DNA from: Mycolicibacterium stellerae
Lineage (GTDB): Bacteria > Actinomycetota > Actinomycetes > Mycobacteriales > Mycobacteriaceae
Length of the DNA stretch: 64,000 bases
Assembly (NCBI RefSeq): GCF_003719305.1
Contig: NZ_RARC01000005.1
Location: 1-64,000, forward strand
Direction of reading: 5' to 3'
Shown: positions 53,290 to 61,064 of the stretch, in pieces
Numbering within the stretch: position 1 is the first letter of the stretch
Layout: each line of letters starts with the position of its first letter
The notes under the pieces: generated by a model
Databases searched by the model: none
The model's input: the letters and a program-made list of their open reading frames with translations, nothing else
What the model was told of the DNA's origin: nothing
Made by a program: the position numbers and the translations under genes

Positions 53290-53949
53290 ATGCATTCCCC
53301 ATTCGGGGCGCCCAAGCGCGCCCTCATCACCGTGGCGGGCACCGGAGTCGCACTTGGCATCGGACTGGCTTCCGGTGCGGGGCCCGCGTTGGCCCATGTC
53401 CATGCCGACGCCGACAATCCCGCGCCCGGCGCCACCGCTGTGGTGACCTTCCGGGTTCCCGGAGAATCCGAAAATGGCTCCCTGACAACGAAATTGAGCG
53501 TCGATCTGCCCGACGTCGCGTCCGCAAGAACGGAAGTCATGCCGGGCTGGACCGCCACCCTCGACAGGGACAAGGCCGCGGGTACCGTTCGCTCGGTGAC
53601 CTGGACCGCTGACCCCAAGGTGGGCATCTCGTCCGACCAATTCGCACTGTTCCGGGTGTCGGTCAAGCTGCCAGACGGCGACAGCGTGACGTTTCCCGTC
53701 ACGCAGACGTATTCCGACGGCACGGTGGTGCGCTGGGACCAGCCGCCACTGGCCGGTGGCGGTGAACCCGAGTACCCGGCGCCAGAAGTGAGCTTGACCG
53801 GTGCCGCGTCGGCCGGGACGGACCACCATGAGATGACGGCGCAGGCCGCGCCGACCGCCGACAATGCCGCGCGCTGGCTCGCAGGCGGTGCCATCACATT
53901 GGCCGCGGTGGGCGTTGCCGCGGCGCTGATCGCACGGAGGCGCACTTGA
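53290..53949 (+). CDS. YcnI-type (DUF1775) copper-associated exported protein
   Basis: A 219-aa exported protein. The signal peptide should be cut after ALA at residue 35, leaving His36 as the new N-terminus (HVHADADNPAPG), which fits the mono-histidine copper brace described for YcnI. The DUF1775 beta-sandwich follows (VVTFRVPGESENGS … MPGWTATL … WTADPKVGISSDQFALFRVSVKLP). One C-terminal helix (LAGGAITLAAVGVAAALIARRR) anchors it. The next gene overlaps its stop. Confidence 0.92.
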   Translation: MHSPFGAPKRALITVAGTGVALGIGLASGAGPALAHVHADADNPAPGATAVVTFRVPGESENGSLTTKLSVDLPDVASARTEVMPGWTATLDRDKAAGTVRSVTWTADPKVGISSDQFALFRVSVKLPDGDSVTFPVTQTYSDGTVVRWDQPPLAGGGEPEYPAPEVSLTGAASAGTDHHEMTAQAAPTADNAARWLAGGAITLAAVGVAAALIARRRT

Positions 53950-54458
53950 TCCGGTTGTTCCGGCTCGCGTTCATCGCCGCCCTGGTGGCGGCGATGGCGC
54001 TGGCCGGGGCGCCCGTCGCGGCCGCGCACGCCGCCCGCATCGCCGCCGATCCCGCCGACGGTGCATCGCTGGGCCAGGGTCCGCAGCGGGTCAGCGCGAC
54101 GTTCAACGAGCAGTTGCAGCCGGAGTTCGCCGCGATGACCGTTGTCGGACCCGACGGGAATCTGTGGTCCACCGGCGACCCACAGGTGCAGGGGGCGGTG
54201 ATCGCTGTCGAGGTGCGCCCACTCGGCCCCGCGGGGACCTACACCGTGAATTACCGGGTGACGTCGGCCGACGGCCATCCGGTGTCGGGTTCGTGGTCGT
54301 TCCGGCTGACGGTGGCCGCGGCAGGCACGCCCGGCCCGTCGGCAGCCAGACCGGCCGGCTCCGGCGGCGACGGCGCGATCCCGGTGTGGCCGTTCCTGGC
54401 AGTTGGCGCGTTGATCATCGGCGGCGGAATCCTCTGGGCGACACGACGAAAGACATGA
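53946..54458 (+). CDS. copC: CopC-domain copper-binding exported protein
   Basis: A 170-aa protein. The signal peptide ends before HAARIAADPADGASLGQGP, so His can be the mature N-terminus, as in CopC Cu(II) sites. The CopC beta-barrel is recognisable (VSATFNEQLQPEFAAMTVV, GTYTVNYRVTSADGHPVSGSWSF, with a further His near the C-terminus). A C-terminal helix anchors it. It starts at a TTG overlapping the ycnI TGA by four bases. Confidence 0.92.
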   Translation: MIRLFRLAFIAALVAAMALAGAPVAAAHAARIAADPADGASLGQGPQRVSATFNEQLQPEFAAMTVVGPDGNLWSTGDPQVQGAVIAVEVRPLGPAGTYTVNYRVTSADGHPVSGSWSFRLTVAAAGTPGPSAARPAGSGGDGAIPVWPFLAVGALIIGGGILWATRRKT

Positions 54459-55291
54459 TCGCCGCCACCGCGGTGCGCGCACTCGCCGACTGCGCGGGCG
54501 TCACCACGCTCGGCCTGGCGGTGGTGCCGATGCTGGACACCGGGCGGTACCGGGAGGAGCTGAACCTGCGGGCAGGCGGGCCACTTGCCCTTGCCGCGGG
54601 CGCGTGGCTGTTCGCCGAGCTCTGTCGCGTCGTGGTGGGCGCAGCGGCGGCTGCGGCGGTGCCGCTGGCCCGGGTGGGTCTTACGACGACGGCGGAGTTC
54701 GCGACGGTGACGTCGGCCGGGCGGTCCGGCCTGCTCAGTGTCGCGGCGGCCGGGCTGGTGTTGGCGATCGCGCTCGGCGCGCCGAGGACGCCGCCCGCGG
54801 CGGTCGCCGCAGCGGGGATCACCGCGGTCGGGTTGGTCGCGCGCACGATCGGCGGGCACATGTCCGCCAGCGCACCCGGCGCCATCGCCATCGCGATTCA
54901 TGTACTCGCCGCCGCGACGTGGTGCGGGACCTTGGCGGCGCTGGTGTTGACCGTCCACCACCGTGGCCAGTGGGCACGGGTGCTGCCGCGGTTCTCCGAG
55001 CTGTCGCTCTGGTGCGTGATCGCATTGCTGACCGGCGGCGTGATAGGTGCTGTCGTGGTGGTTGATTCGGTATCGCAGTTGTTCGCCACCGGCTACGGGC
55101 GAATTCTGCTGATCAAGATCGCCCTTACCGTTGTGTTGATGGCGTTGGCCTGGCGCAATCGCGCCCGCTGGTTGCCTGCGGCGAAGGCACATCGCGTTAC
55201 CGCTTACGTATCGCGATCGCGATCGGCGACCGAGCTGGCAATCATGGCGGTGACGCTGACCATGGCCGCTGCACTGTCGGTTACCGGTTAG
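54455..55291 (+). CDS. copD: CopD-type membrane protein
   Basis: A 278-aa protein with about eight transmembrane helices. HVLAAATWCGTLAALVL and VHHRGQWARVLPRFSELSLW are the conserved CopD features with His/Trp positions, followed by GYGRILLIKIALTVVLMALAWRN. The ATG overlaps the copC stop (ATGA). CopD works with CopC in copper import or handling in the cell envelope; direction is not provable from sequence. Confidence 0.9.
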   Translation: MIAATAVRALADCAGVTTLGLAVVPMLDTGRYREELNLRAGGPLALAAGAWLFAELCRVVVGAAAAAAVPLARVGLTTTAEFATVTSAGRSGLLSVAAAGLVLAIALGAPRTPPAAVAAAGITAVGLVARTIGGHMSASAPGAIAIAIHVLAAATWCGTLAALVLTVHHRGQWARVLPRFSELSLWCVIALLTGGVIGAVVVVDSVSQLFATGYGRILLIKIALTVVLMALAWRNRARWLPAAKAHRVTAYVSRSRSATELAIMAVTLTMAAALSVTG

Positions 55292-55333
55292 GGTTGAATG
55301 ATTGAGGACGAGACACTGCAAAGGAGCAGCCTG

Positions 55334-55840
55334 ATGGCCGACCAGCAGGATCGACCCGACGAAAAGCCTGACGTCGCACCGCCTGCGCCACCGCCACCCG
55401 CGCCACCGCCCGCGCCCGAGTCGGCGAGCCCCCCGCCGGACGCGACGCCGCCCGCAGCACCACCGCCTGCTCCTGCGCAGAAGAAGGCACCGGGCAAGAA
55501 AGCGGCCAAGAAGACCCCTGCGAAGGCCGCGAAGAAAGCCGCACCCGCCAAGAAGCCGGCGAAGAAGGCCACGGCAAAGAAGGCACCGCCGAAGGTTGCG
55601 CCACCGGTCGCACCGAAGCTGGCCGACACCAACGGTGACCGCAACATCGCCGATGCAGCCAAACAAACAGCGGCACAAGCGAAGTCGACCGTGGCAGCGG
55701 CGGTCAACCCCGTCTCGAGCCAGGGCACGGTGCCGCTGGTGGGACCCGAGCCATCACGGATACCGATCGCTGCGGCGATCGCGGCCGGCGTCCTGGCCAT
55801 CCTGCTGGTGATCGTGGCGCGTCGACACGGCGACGACTGA
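55334..55840 (+). CDS. hns: Membrane-anchored Lys/Ala/Pro-rich H-NS-like protein (Rv3852 type)
   Basis: A 168-aa protein. The N-terminal 45 residues are Pro-rich and acidic. A KKAxAKK/PAKKAxKK histone-H1-like tract follows (about residues 50–95), as in nucleic-acid-binding tails. The C-terminal helix (IPIAAAIAAGVLAILLVIVA) anchors it in the membrane. AAGGAG lies seven bases before the ATG. The M. tuberculosis counterpart was described as an H-NS-like protein at the membrane; DNA binding is inferred from the lysine tract. Confidence 0.87.
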   Translation: MADQQDRPDEKPDVAPPAPPPPAPPPAPESASPPPDATPPAAPPPAPAQKKAPGKKAAKKTPAKAAKKAAPAKKPAKKATAKKAPPKVAPPVAPKLADTNGDRNIADAAKQTAAQAKSTVAAAVNPVSSQGTVPLVGPEPSRIPIAAAIAAGVLAILLVIVARRHGDD

Positions 55841-55848
55841 CAAATCGG

Positions 55849-55879
55849 TTGACCCTCACGCCACGTCAGGGTCGATGAT
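55849..55879 (+). promoter_or_regulatory. MerR-type promoter with 27-bp dyad
   Basis: TTGACCCTCACG (55849–55860), CCA, CGTCAGGGTCGA (55864–55875) form a dyad matching at 10 of 12 pairs. A -35-like TTGACC and a -10-like GATGAT (55874–55879) are spaced by 19 bp, the long spacer used by MerR activators. The ATG of the MerR gene lies seven bases after the -10, so the transcript is probably leaderless. Confidence 0.82.
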
Positions 55880-55885
55880 GGCGGC

Positions 55886-56641
55886 ATGGACGCCAAGACA
55901 GTCGGTGCCGTAGCCACCCTTACCGGTGTCTCCGTCCGCACCCTGCACCACTACGACCACATCGGTCTCGTGGTGCCGAGCCTCCGCACCTCTGCCGGGT
56001 ACCGCGCCTACACCGACGCAGACATCGAGCGGCTGCATCTGGTACTGGTGTACCGGTCCGTCGGGCTGCCGCTCGAGGAGATCCGCACGCTGCTCGACAA
56101 CGCGGACGCCGATGTCGTCGGCCATCTGCAGCACCAGCACGCGCTGCTGGTCGGGCAGGCCGACCGGCTCAACGACACCATCAAAGCCGTGGAGGAACTG
56201 ATGAACGCGCACCGCAGGGGCATCCAGCTGTCGGCCAGGGAGCAGGTCGACATCTTCGGCACCACCGCTTTCAGCGAGGAGTACGCCCGCGAGGCCGAAC
56301 AGCGGTGGGGCGACACCGACGCATGGAAGCAGTCGCAGCAGCGGACGGCCCGCTTCGGCAAGGACGACTGGCTTCGTGTCAAGGCTGACGGTGATGCCCT
56401 GCTCGCCGCGCTGGCCGAGGCCAAGCGCGGGGGTGTCGCGCCCGGTTCGCCGCGAGCCAAGGAGCTAGCGGCACGGCACCGGGCGTCGATCGAGCAGTTC
56501 TACGAGTGCGGCGACGAGATGCACCGGTGTCTGGTCGAGATGTATCTGGCCGACGAGCGGTTCACCCGGTACTACGACGATGTCGAGCCCGGCCTGGCGC
56601 AGTTCGTGCACGACGTCGTCGTCGAAAGCCTCAATTCCTAG
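55886..56641 (+). CDS. MerR-family regulator with TipAS ligand domain
   Basis: A 251-aa regulator. The MerR HTH is VGAVATLTGVSVRTLHHYDHIGLV with wing SAGYRAYTDADIERL, then a coiled-coil linker. The C-terminal TipAS domain (AEQRWGDTDAWKQSQQRTARF … FYECGDEMHRCLVEMYLADERFTRYYDD) binds thiopeptide-type compounds covalently or not in known members. A dyad with a 19-bp spacer lies upstream, suggesting autoactivation. It may respond to antibiotics of the thiostrepton class; that is by analogy. Confidence 0.92.
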   Translation: MDAKTVGAVATLTGVSVRTLHHYDHIGLVVPSLRTSAGYRAYTDADIERLHLVLVYRSVGLPLEEIRTLLDNADADVVGHLQHQHALLVGQADRLNDTIKAVEELMNAHRRGIQLSAREQVDIFGTTAFSEEYAREAEQRWGDTDAWKQSQQRTARFGKDDWLRVKADGDALLAALAEAKRGGVAPGSPRAKELAARHRASIEQFYECGDEMHRCLVEMYLADERFTRYYDDVEPGLAQFVHDVVVESLNS

Positions 56642-56662
56642 GCCCATCGTTAGCATCGAGGC

Positions 56663-57145
56663 GTGAGCATCCAACCGCGCCCCACCGCTGACCTCGTCGA
56701 CGAGATCGGACCCGGCGTCCGCAGCTGCGATCTGCAACTGCGCCAGTTCGGCGGCCGGTCGGAGTTCGCGGGGCCGATCACCACGGTCAAGTGCTTCGAG
56801 GACAACGCGCTGCTGAAATCGGTTCTCTGCGAACCCGGTAACGGCGGGGTGCTGGTGATCGACGGCGACGGGTCGCTGCACTCGGCCCTGGTCGGCGACA
56901 TCATCGCGGGTCTCGGCGTCGAGAACGGTTGGGTGGGGCTGATAATCAACGGCGCGGTGCGCGATGCGGCGACGTTGAGGACATTGGACATCGGTGTCAA
57001 GGCACTCGGCACGAATCCGCGCAAGAGCGCCAAGACCGGTGACGGTCAACGCGATGTCGCCGTCGAGTTCGGCGGCGTGGTCTTCGTGCCTGGCCACGTC
57101 GCCTACAGCGACGACGACGGCATTGTCGTCATCGCCGCGGGCTGA
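56663..57145 (+). CDS. rraA: RraA-like protein (regulator of RNase E activity/aldolase fold)
   Basis: A 160-aa RraA/MenG-family protein. The core [24 protein letters not shown] segment and [19 protein letters not shown] hold the conserved Gly, Arg and Asp positions of the HMG/CHA aldolase-like fold. Many are annotated MenG but are not methyltransferases; RraA members inhibit RNase E in E. coli. The start is a GTG. It matches the gene before ethA in M. tuberculosis. Confidence 0.92.
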   Translation: MSIQPRPTADLVDEIGPGVRSCDLQLRQFGGRSEFAGPITTVKCFEDNALLKSVLCEPGNGGVLVIDGDGSLHSALVGDIIAGLGVENGWVGLIINGAVRDAATLRTLDIGVKALGTNPRKSAKTGDGQRDVAVEFGGVVFVPGHVAYSDDDGIVVIAAG

Positions 57146-57149
57146 TGCG

Positions 57150-58625
57150 TTAGATCGACGCCGCTACGGGCGCACGGTGTTTGGTGAATAGCAGCGCTTC
57201 GTCGTCAACCTTGCCGCGGCGGATCAGTTGCAGATCGAGCAGGTAGTTCTGCTTGAGCCGCCACGGCGTGACGTGGCCGCCCTTCGGCAGCTGGTCGAGG
57301 GCGCGAAGGACGTAACCCGGGCTGAAGTCCATTATCGGACGCTCTTCGACCGCATCGCCGGGATGCTGCGGCTCGACACGGTCAAAGCCGTTGTCGTCCA
57401 TGTAGTTCAACACACGGCAGACGAACTCGGACACCAGATCGGCCTTCAGGGTCCACGACGCGTTGGTGTAGCCGACAGTGAACGCCATGTTCGGCAGCCC
57501 GGTCAGCATCATGCCCTTGAAGGCCATCATGTCGGTCAGCGGCATCGCCTCGCCGTTGCGCTGGATTTCGGCACCGCCGAACAGTTGCATGTTCAAACCT
57601 GTTGCCGTGACGATGATGTCGGCGTCCAACTCTTGGCCCGAGGTCAGCTTGATCCCGGTCTTGGTGAACCGTTCGATGGTGTCGGTGACGACGTCCGCCT
57701 TGCCTTTGCGGATGGCCCTGAACAGGTCACCGTTGGGCGCAACACACAGCCGCTGGTCCCACGGCTTGTAGGACGGGTTGAAGTGCTTGTCGATGTCGAA
57801 GCCCTCGGGCAACCGGCGCTCGGCGAAGGTCCGAAGTTGCTTGCGGAAAAAATTGGGGAACCGACGTGCCAGCTGGTAGTAGAAAGTGCTGCGGGCGATC
57901 GCCTTCCACCGGGTAACGGTGTAGGCGGCATTGGTCGGAAGCATCCTGTTCATCCGCGCGGCGAAGGCATCCTTGTCGGGCTGGGGTGCGATGTAGGTGG
58001 GCGACCGCTGCAACATCGTGACGTGGGCCGCGCCCGAATCGATCAGCGCGGGAATCAGCGTGACCGCGGTGGCACCGCTACCGATGACGACCACCTTCTT
58101 GCCCTGGTGATCGAGATCTTCCGGCCAGTGCTGCGGGTGCACGATGGTGCCCTCGAAGTCCTGTGAGCCGGCGAACTCGGGGCTGTAGCCCTGGTCGTAG
58201 TTGTAGTAGCCGCTGCAGGCGATCAGAAAGCCGCAGTTGATCTGGACGCTCTCACCTCCGCGGTCGACCGTCAGCTCCCACTGGTTGTCGACATCCGACC
58301 AGTTGGCCGTGCGCACCGTGTGCCCGAACCGCATGTGCTTGTCGATGCCGTTTTCGGCGGCGGCTTCCTTGAGGTAATTGAGGATCGACGGCCCGTCGAC
58401 GATCGCCTGCTCGGACGACCACGGCTTGAACCGAAAGCCGAGTGTGTACATGTCGGAGTCCGACCGAATGCCGGGGTACTTGAACAGGTCCCAGGTGCCG
58501 CCGAGGTTCTCCCGGCGCTCCAAGATCAGGTAGCTCTTGTCGGGGCTGCGGTCCTGCAGATGCCAGGCCGCACTGATGCCGGAGATACCGGCCCCCACGA
58601 TGACTACGTCGACAAATTCGGTCAT
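57150..58625 (-). CDS. ethA: Baeyer-Villiger monooxygenase EthA
   Basis: FAD- and NADPH-dependent monooxygenase (491 aa) that activates ethionamide in mycobacteria. The FAD motif is IVGAGISGISAAWHL, the BVMO fingerprint is FEGTIVHPQHWP and the NADPH motif is VVVIGSGATAVTLIPAL. Length is close to the M. tuberculosis protein. It ends four bases after rraA and is divergent from ethR with the palindromic operator between. Confidence 0.96.
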   Translation of the reverse strand: MTEFVDVVIVGAGISGISAAWHLQDRSPDKSYLILERRENLGGTWDLFKYPGIRSDSDMYTLGFRFKPWSSEQAIVDGPSILNYLKEAAAENGIDKHMRFGHTVRTANWSDVDNQWELTVDRGGESVQINCGFLIACSGYYNYDQGYSPEFAGSQDFEGTIVHPQHWPEDLDHQGKKVVVIGSGATAVTLIPALIDSGAAHVTMLQRSPTYIAPQPDKDAFAARMNRMLPTNAAYTVTRWKAIARSTFYYQLARRFPNFFRKQLRTFAERRLPEGFDIDKHFNPSYKPWDQRLCVAPNGDLFRAIRKGKADVVTDTIERFTKTGIKLTSGQELDADIIVTATGLNMQLFGGAEIQRNGEAMPLTDMMAFKGMMLTGLPNMAFTVGYTNASWTLKADLVSEFVCRVLNYMDDNGFDRVEPQHPGDAVEERPIMDFSPGYVLRALDQLPKGGHVTPWRLKQNYLLDLQLIRRGKVDDEALLFTKHRAPVAASI

Positions 58626-58647
58626 GCTGTAAAGCTATCAACGCGGT

Positions 58648-58682
58648 GTCGAATAAGTCAACAGTGTGTTGAGAAACTCGAC
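58648..58682. promoter_or_regulatory. EthR operator (35-bp palindrome)
   Basis: GTCGA at 58648 and TCGAC at 58678, with TCAACA-GTG-TGTTGA (58658–58672) at the centre, are symmetric about base 58665. It lies in the 76-bp space between ethA and ethR, where EthR is known to bind cooperatively. Confidence 0.85.
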
Positions 58683-58701
58683 GCCATGTAAAGTTGCGAG
58701 C

Positions 58702-59343
58702 GTGACAGTCGCCAGCCAACCCCGTGCTGCCCGTGGCCGCCGCGCCGCTCGGCCGTCGGGCGACGACCGTGAGCTGGCCATTCTCGAGACATTGGAGCGG
58801 CTTCTCGCAGACCGTCCGCTCGCCGAGATCTCGGTCGACGACCTCGCCAAGGGCGCAGGGATCTCGCGGCCGACCTTCTACTTTTACTTCCCGTCGAAGG
58901 ACGCGGTGCTGCTGATGCTGATGGACCGCGTCATCTCGGAGGCGTACGCAGCACGCGAAGCGCTTACGGCGGATCCGCCTGAAGACCGCATGGCGTTCTG
59001 GCGCGCCGGTATCGGCGTCTACTACTCGACGTTTCATGCTCACCAGGCCCTGGCAGCACCGTGGTCTGTGGCGAAGTACACCAATTCGGAAGCCCGCAAG
59101 CTGTGGTCAGACTTCATGCAGACGTCCATTGACCAGACCACCGAGGTCATCGAGGCCCTGCGTGCCAGGGGCGCCGCTCCGGAGAACCTGCCTGCACGCG
59201 AACTCGCGACGTCGCTCAACCTTCTCAACGAGGCGGTGATGACGGCCGCTTTCGCCGGCCAGAAACCAGCCCTGTCGGACGAGCGGGTGATGGACAATCT
59301 TGTCCACATCTGGCTGAACGCGATCTACGGCGACACTCCCTGA
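58702..59343 (+). CDS. ethR: TetR-family repressor EthR
   Basis: Repressor of ethA (213 aa). The HTH (ISVDDLAKGAGISRPTFYFYFPSKDAVLL) and preceding RPSGDDRELAILETLERLL match EthR almost exactly; the ligand domain is more divergent. The GTG at 58702 gives the typical short N-terminus; a start at 58666 would lie inside the operator palindrome. It probably represses ethA and itself. Confidence 0.94.
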   Translation: MTVASQPRAARGRRAARPSGDDRELAILETLERLLADRPLAEISVDDLAKGAGISRPTFYFYFPSKDAVLLMLMDRVISEAYAAREALTADPPEDRMAFWRAGIGVYYSTFHAHQALAAPWSVAKYTNSEARKLWSDFMQTSIDQTTEVIEALRARGAAPENLPARELATSLNLLNEAVMTAAFAGQKPALSDERVMDNLVHIWLNAIYGDTP

Positions 59344-59360
59344 CTTGTCACCCGGGGGTG

Positions 59361-59374
59361 CGAACATTTGTTCG
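59361..59374. promoter_or_regulatory. Candidate LexA (SOS) box at dinB3
   Basis: CGAACATTTGTTCG is a perfect 14-bp palindrome containing GAAC-N4-GTTC, the core of the mycobacterial LexA box TCGAAC-N4-GTTCGA. It overlaps the earliest possible starts of the dinB gene. Confidence 0.65.
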
Positions 59375-60633
59375 TGTCCGGGAGCGCTCACGCTCATTCG
59401 ACGGCTCGGCCGTCGGAAGCCAACACGACGGCTCGGCCGTCGGAAGCCACCATCCTGCACGCTGATCTCGACTCGTTCTACGCGTCTGTCGAGCAGCGTG
59501 ACGACCCTGCGCTGCGCGGCAGGCCGGTGATCGTCGGCGGCGGTGTGGTGCTTGCGGCGAGCTATGAGGCGAAGGCCTACGGCGTGCGGACCGCGATGGG
59601 CGGACGGCAGGCTCGCCAACTCTGCCCGCACGCGCTCGTCGTGCCGCCACGGATGAGGGCGTATTCCGAGGCCAGTGACGCGGTGTTCGAGGTCTTCCAT
59701 GACACAACGCCGATCGTCGAGCCGCTATCGGTTGACGAGGCCTTCCTCGACGTATCCGGGCTGCGCCGGGTGTCGGGGACGCCTGTCGAAATCGCGGCCT
59801 GGCTGCGGGCGGCGGTTCGCGACCGCGTCGGCCTACCGATCACCGTCGGCATCGCCCGCACCAAGTTCCTCGCCAAGGTCGCCAGCCAGGAGGCCAAGCC
59901 CGACGGGCTGCTGCTCGTCCCACCCGACCGCGAGCTGGCCTTCCTGCACCCGCTGCCGGTGCGCAGGTTGTGGGGCGTCGGTGTCAAGACCGCCGAGAAG
60001 CTCCACACCCACGGCATCGAGAAGGTGGCTGACGTCGCCGAGCTGAGCGAGTCGACGCTCGCCGCGATGGTCGGCGGCGCGATGGGCCGTCAGCTGTTCG
60101 CCTTGTCCCGCAACATCGATCGGCGCCGGGTTGTGACGGGGGTGCGCCGCCGCTCGGTCGGCGCGCAGCGCGCGCTCGGACGGCGCGGCAACACGATGTC
60201 GGCAGACGAGGTCGACGCCGTCGTCATCAATTTGATCGATCGGATCACCCGCCGGATGCGCACCGCCGGGCGCACGGGGCGAACGGTGGTGCTGCGGTTG
60301 CGGTTCGACGACTTCGGTCGCGCCACCCGGTCACACACCATGGCGCGGGCCACCGCCTCCACCGACGTCATCCTCGAGGCGGCAAGGGAACTCGTCGCTG
60401 CCGCGGCACCCCTGATCGCCGAACGAGGGCTGACCCTGGTCGGTTTCGCGGTGTCCAACATCGACCGCGGTGGGGCGCAGCAGTTGGAGCTGCCGTTCGA
60501 AGAACATGCCGACACCGTGGCGCTCGACGGCGCTGTCGACGAGGTGCGGAAGCGCTACGGGAACGCCGCCGTCACGCGCGGCGTGCTCGTCGGCCGCGAC
60601 CCCGGCCTCGAGATGCCGCACCTGCCCGACTAA
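59374..60633 (+). CDS. dinB3: Y-family DNA polymerase IV (DinB3 type)
   Basis: Translesion polymerase (419 aa). Catalytic acids are in LHADLDSFYASVE and PLSVDEAFLDVSG; the HhH region is VGVKTAEKLHTHGIEKVADVAEL and the little-finger domain follows. It begins with a short repeated tail (TARPSEANT twice) before the core. In-frame starts are the TTG at 59368 and the GTG at 59374; the TTG falls inside a LexA-like palindrome, so I chose the GTG, but neither has a ribosome site. The place after ethA/ethR matches M. smegmatis dinB3. Confidence 0.9.
   Translation: MSGSAHAHSTARPSEANTTARPSEATILHADLDSFYASVEQRDDPALRGRPVIVGGGVVLAASYEAKAYGVRTAMGGRQARQLCPHALVVPPRMRAYSEASDAVFEVFHDTTPIVEPLSVDEAFLDVSGLRRVSGTPVEIAAWLRAAVRDRVGLPITVGIARTKFLAKVASQEAKPDGLLLVPPDRELAFLHPLPVRRLWGVGVKTAEKLHTHGIEKVADVAELSESTLAAMVGGAMGRQLFALSRNIDRRRVVTGVRRRSVGAQRALGRRGNTMSADEVDAVVINLIDRITRRMRTAGRTGRTVVLRLRFDDFGRATRSHTMARATASTDVILEAARELVAAAAPLIAERGLTLVGFAVSNIDRGGAQQLELPFEEHADTVALDGAVDEVRKRYGNAAVTRGVLVGRDPGLEMPHLPD
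59399..59449. repeat. 27-bp period tandem repeat at dinB3 start
   Basis: A 24-bp identical unit at 59399–59422 and 59426–59449, encoding TARPSEA twice in the N-terminal tail of the polymerase. Confidence 0.9.
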
Positions 60634-61055
60634 AGAAGCTGTGCGGCAACGAATCCGGTGAGCAGAACGGCGAAGCCGCCGATTTCGGCCACGATGAGCG
60701 CGAGCATGCCCGCATGAACACCCGGGGCGGGATCCGCGAACTGATTGGTGGTGTCACGCTTCGCGCCGTGGCCGATGTAGGTCACTATCGCAATGACGAA
60801 GAACAGCACGACGACCATTGCCGCAGTCAGGTTCACCCAGGTCGGCCAGCCGCTCAGCTCGACGAAAACGGCGATCAGCAGGGTGGCGAACGAGTAGAGC
60901 AGCGCGGCCCGGTGCGCGATGTCCACATACGGGTGGGCGAGATGGTTCTCCGAGACGGCCATCTGACGGTATTTCCATACGCCGAGGGCAAGCGACATCA
61001 GAAAAATGAGTCCGGCCGCCAGCAGCGTGAGCCTGGTGTCGATGCCTAGAACCAC
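60630..61055 (-). CDS. Four-helix membrane protein of unknown function
   Basis: A 141-aa protein with four hydrophobic helices (LTLLAAGLIFLMSLALGVW, AALLYSFATLLIAVFVEL, LTAAMVVVLFFVIAIVTYIG, ALIVAEIGGFAVLLTGFVAA). Loops contain conserved-looking His residues (ENHLAHPYVDIAHRAALLYS). I do not recognise a family. Its stop shares CTAA with dinB3. Confidence 0.75.
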   Translation of the reverse strand: MVLGIDTRLTLLAAGLIFLMSLALGVWKYRQMAVSENHLAHPYVDIAHRAALLYSFATLLIAVFVELSGWPTWVNLTAAMVVVLFFVIAIVTYIGHGAKRDTTNQFADPAPGVHAGMLALIVAEIGGFAVLLTGFVAAQLL

Positions 61056-61064
61056 GCGCCTAGA

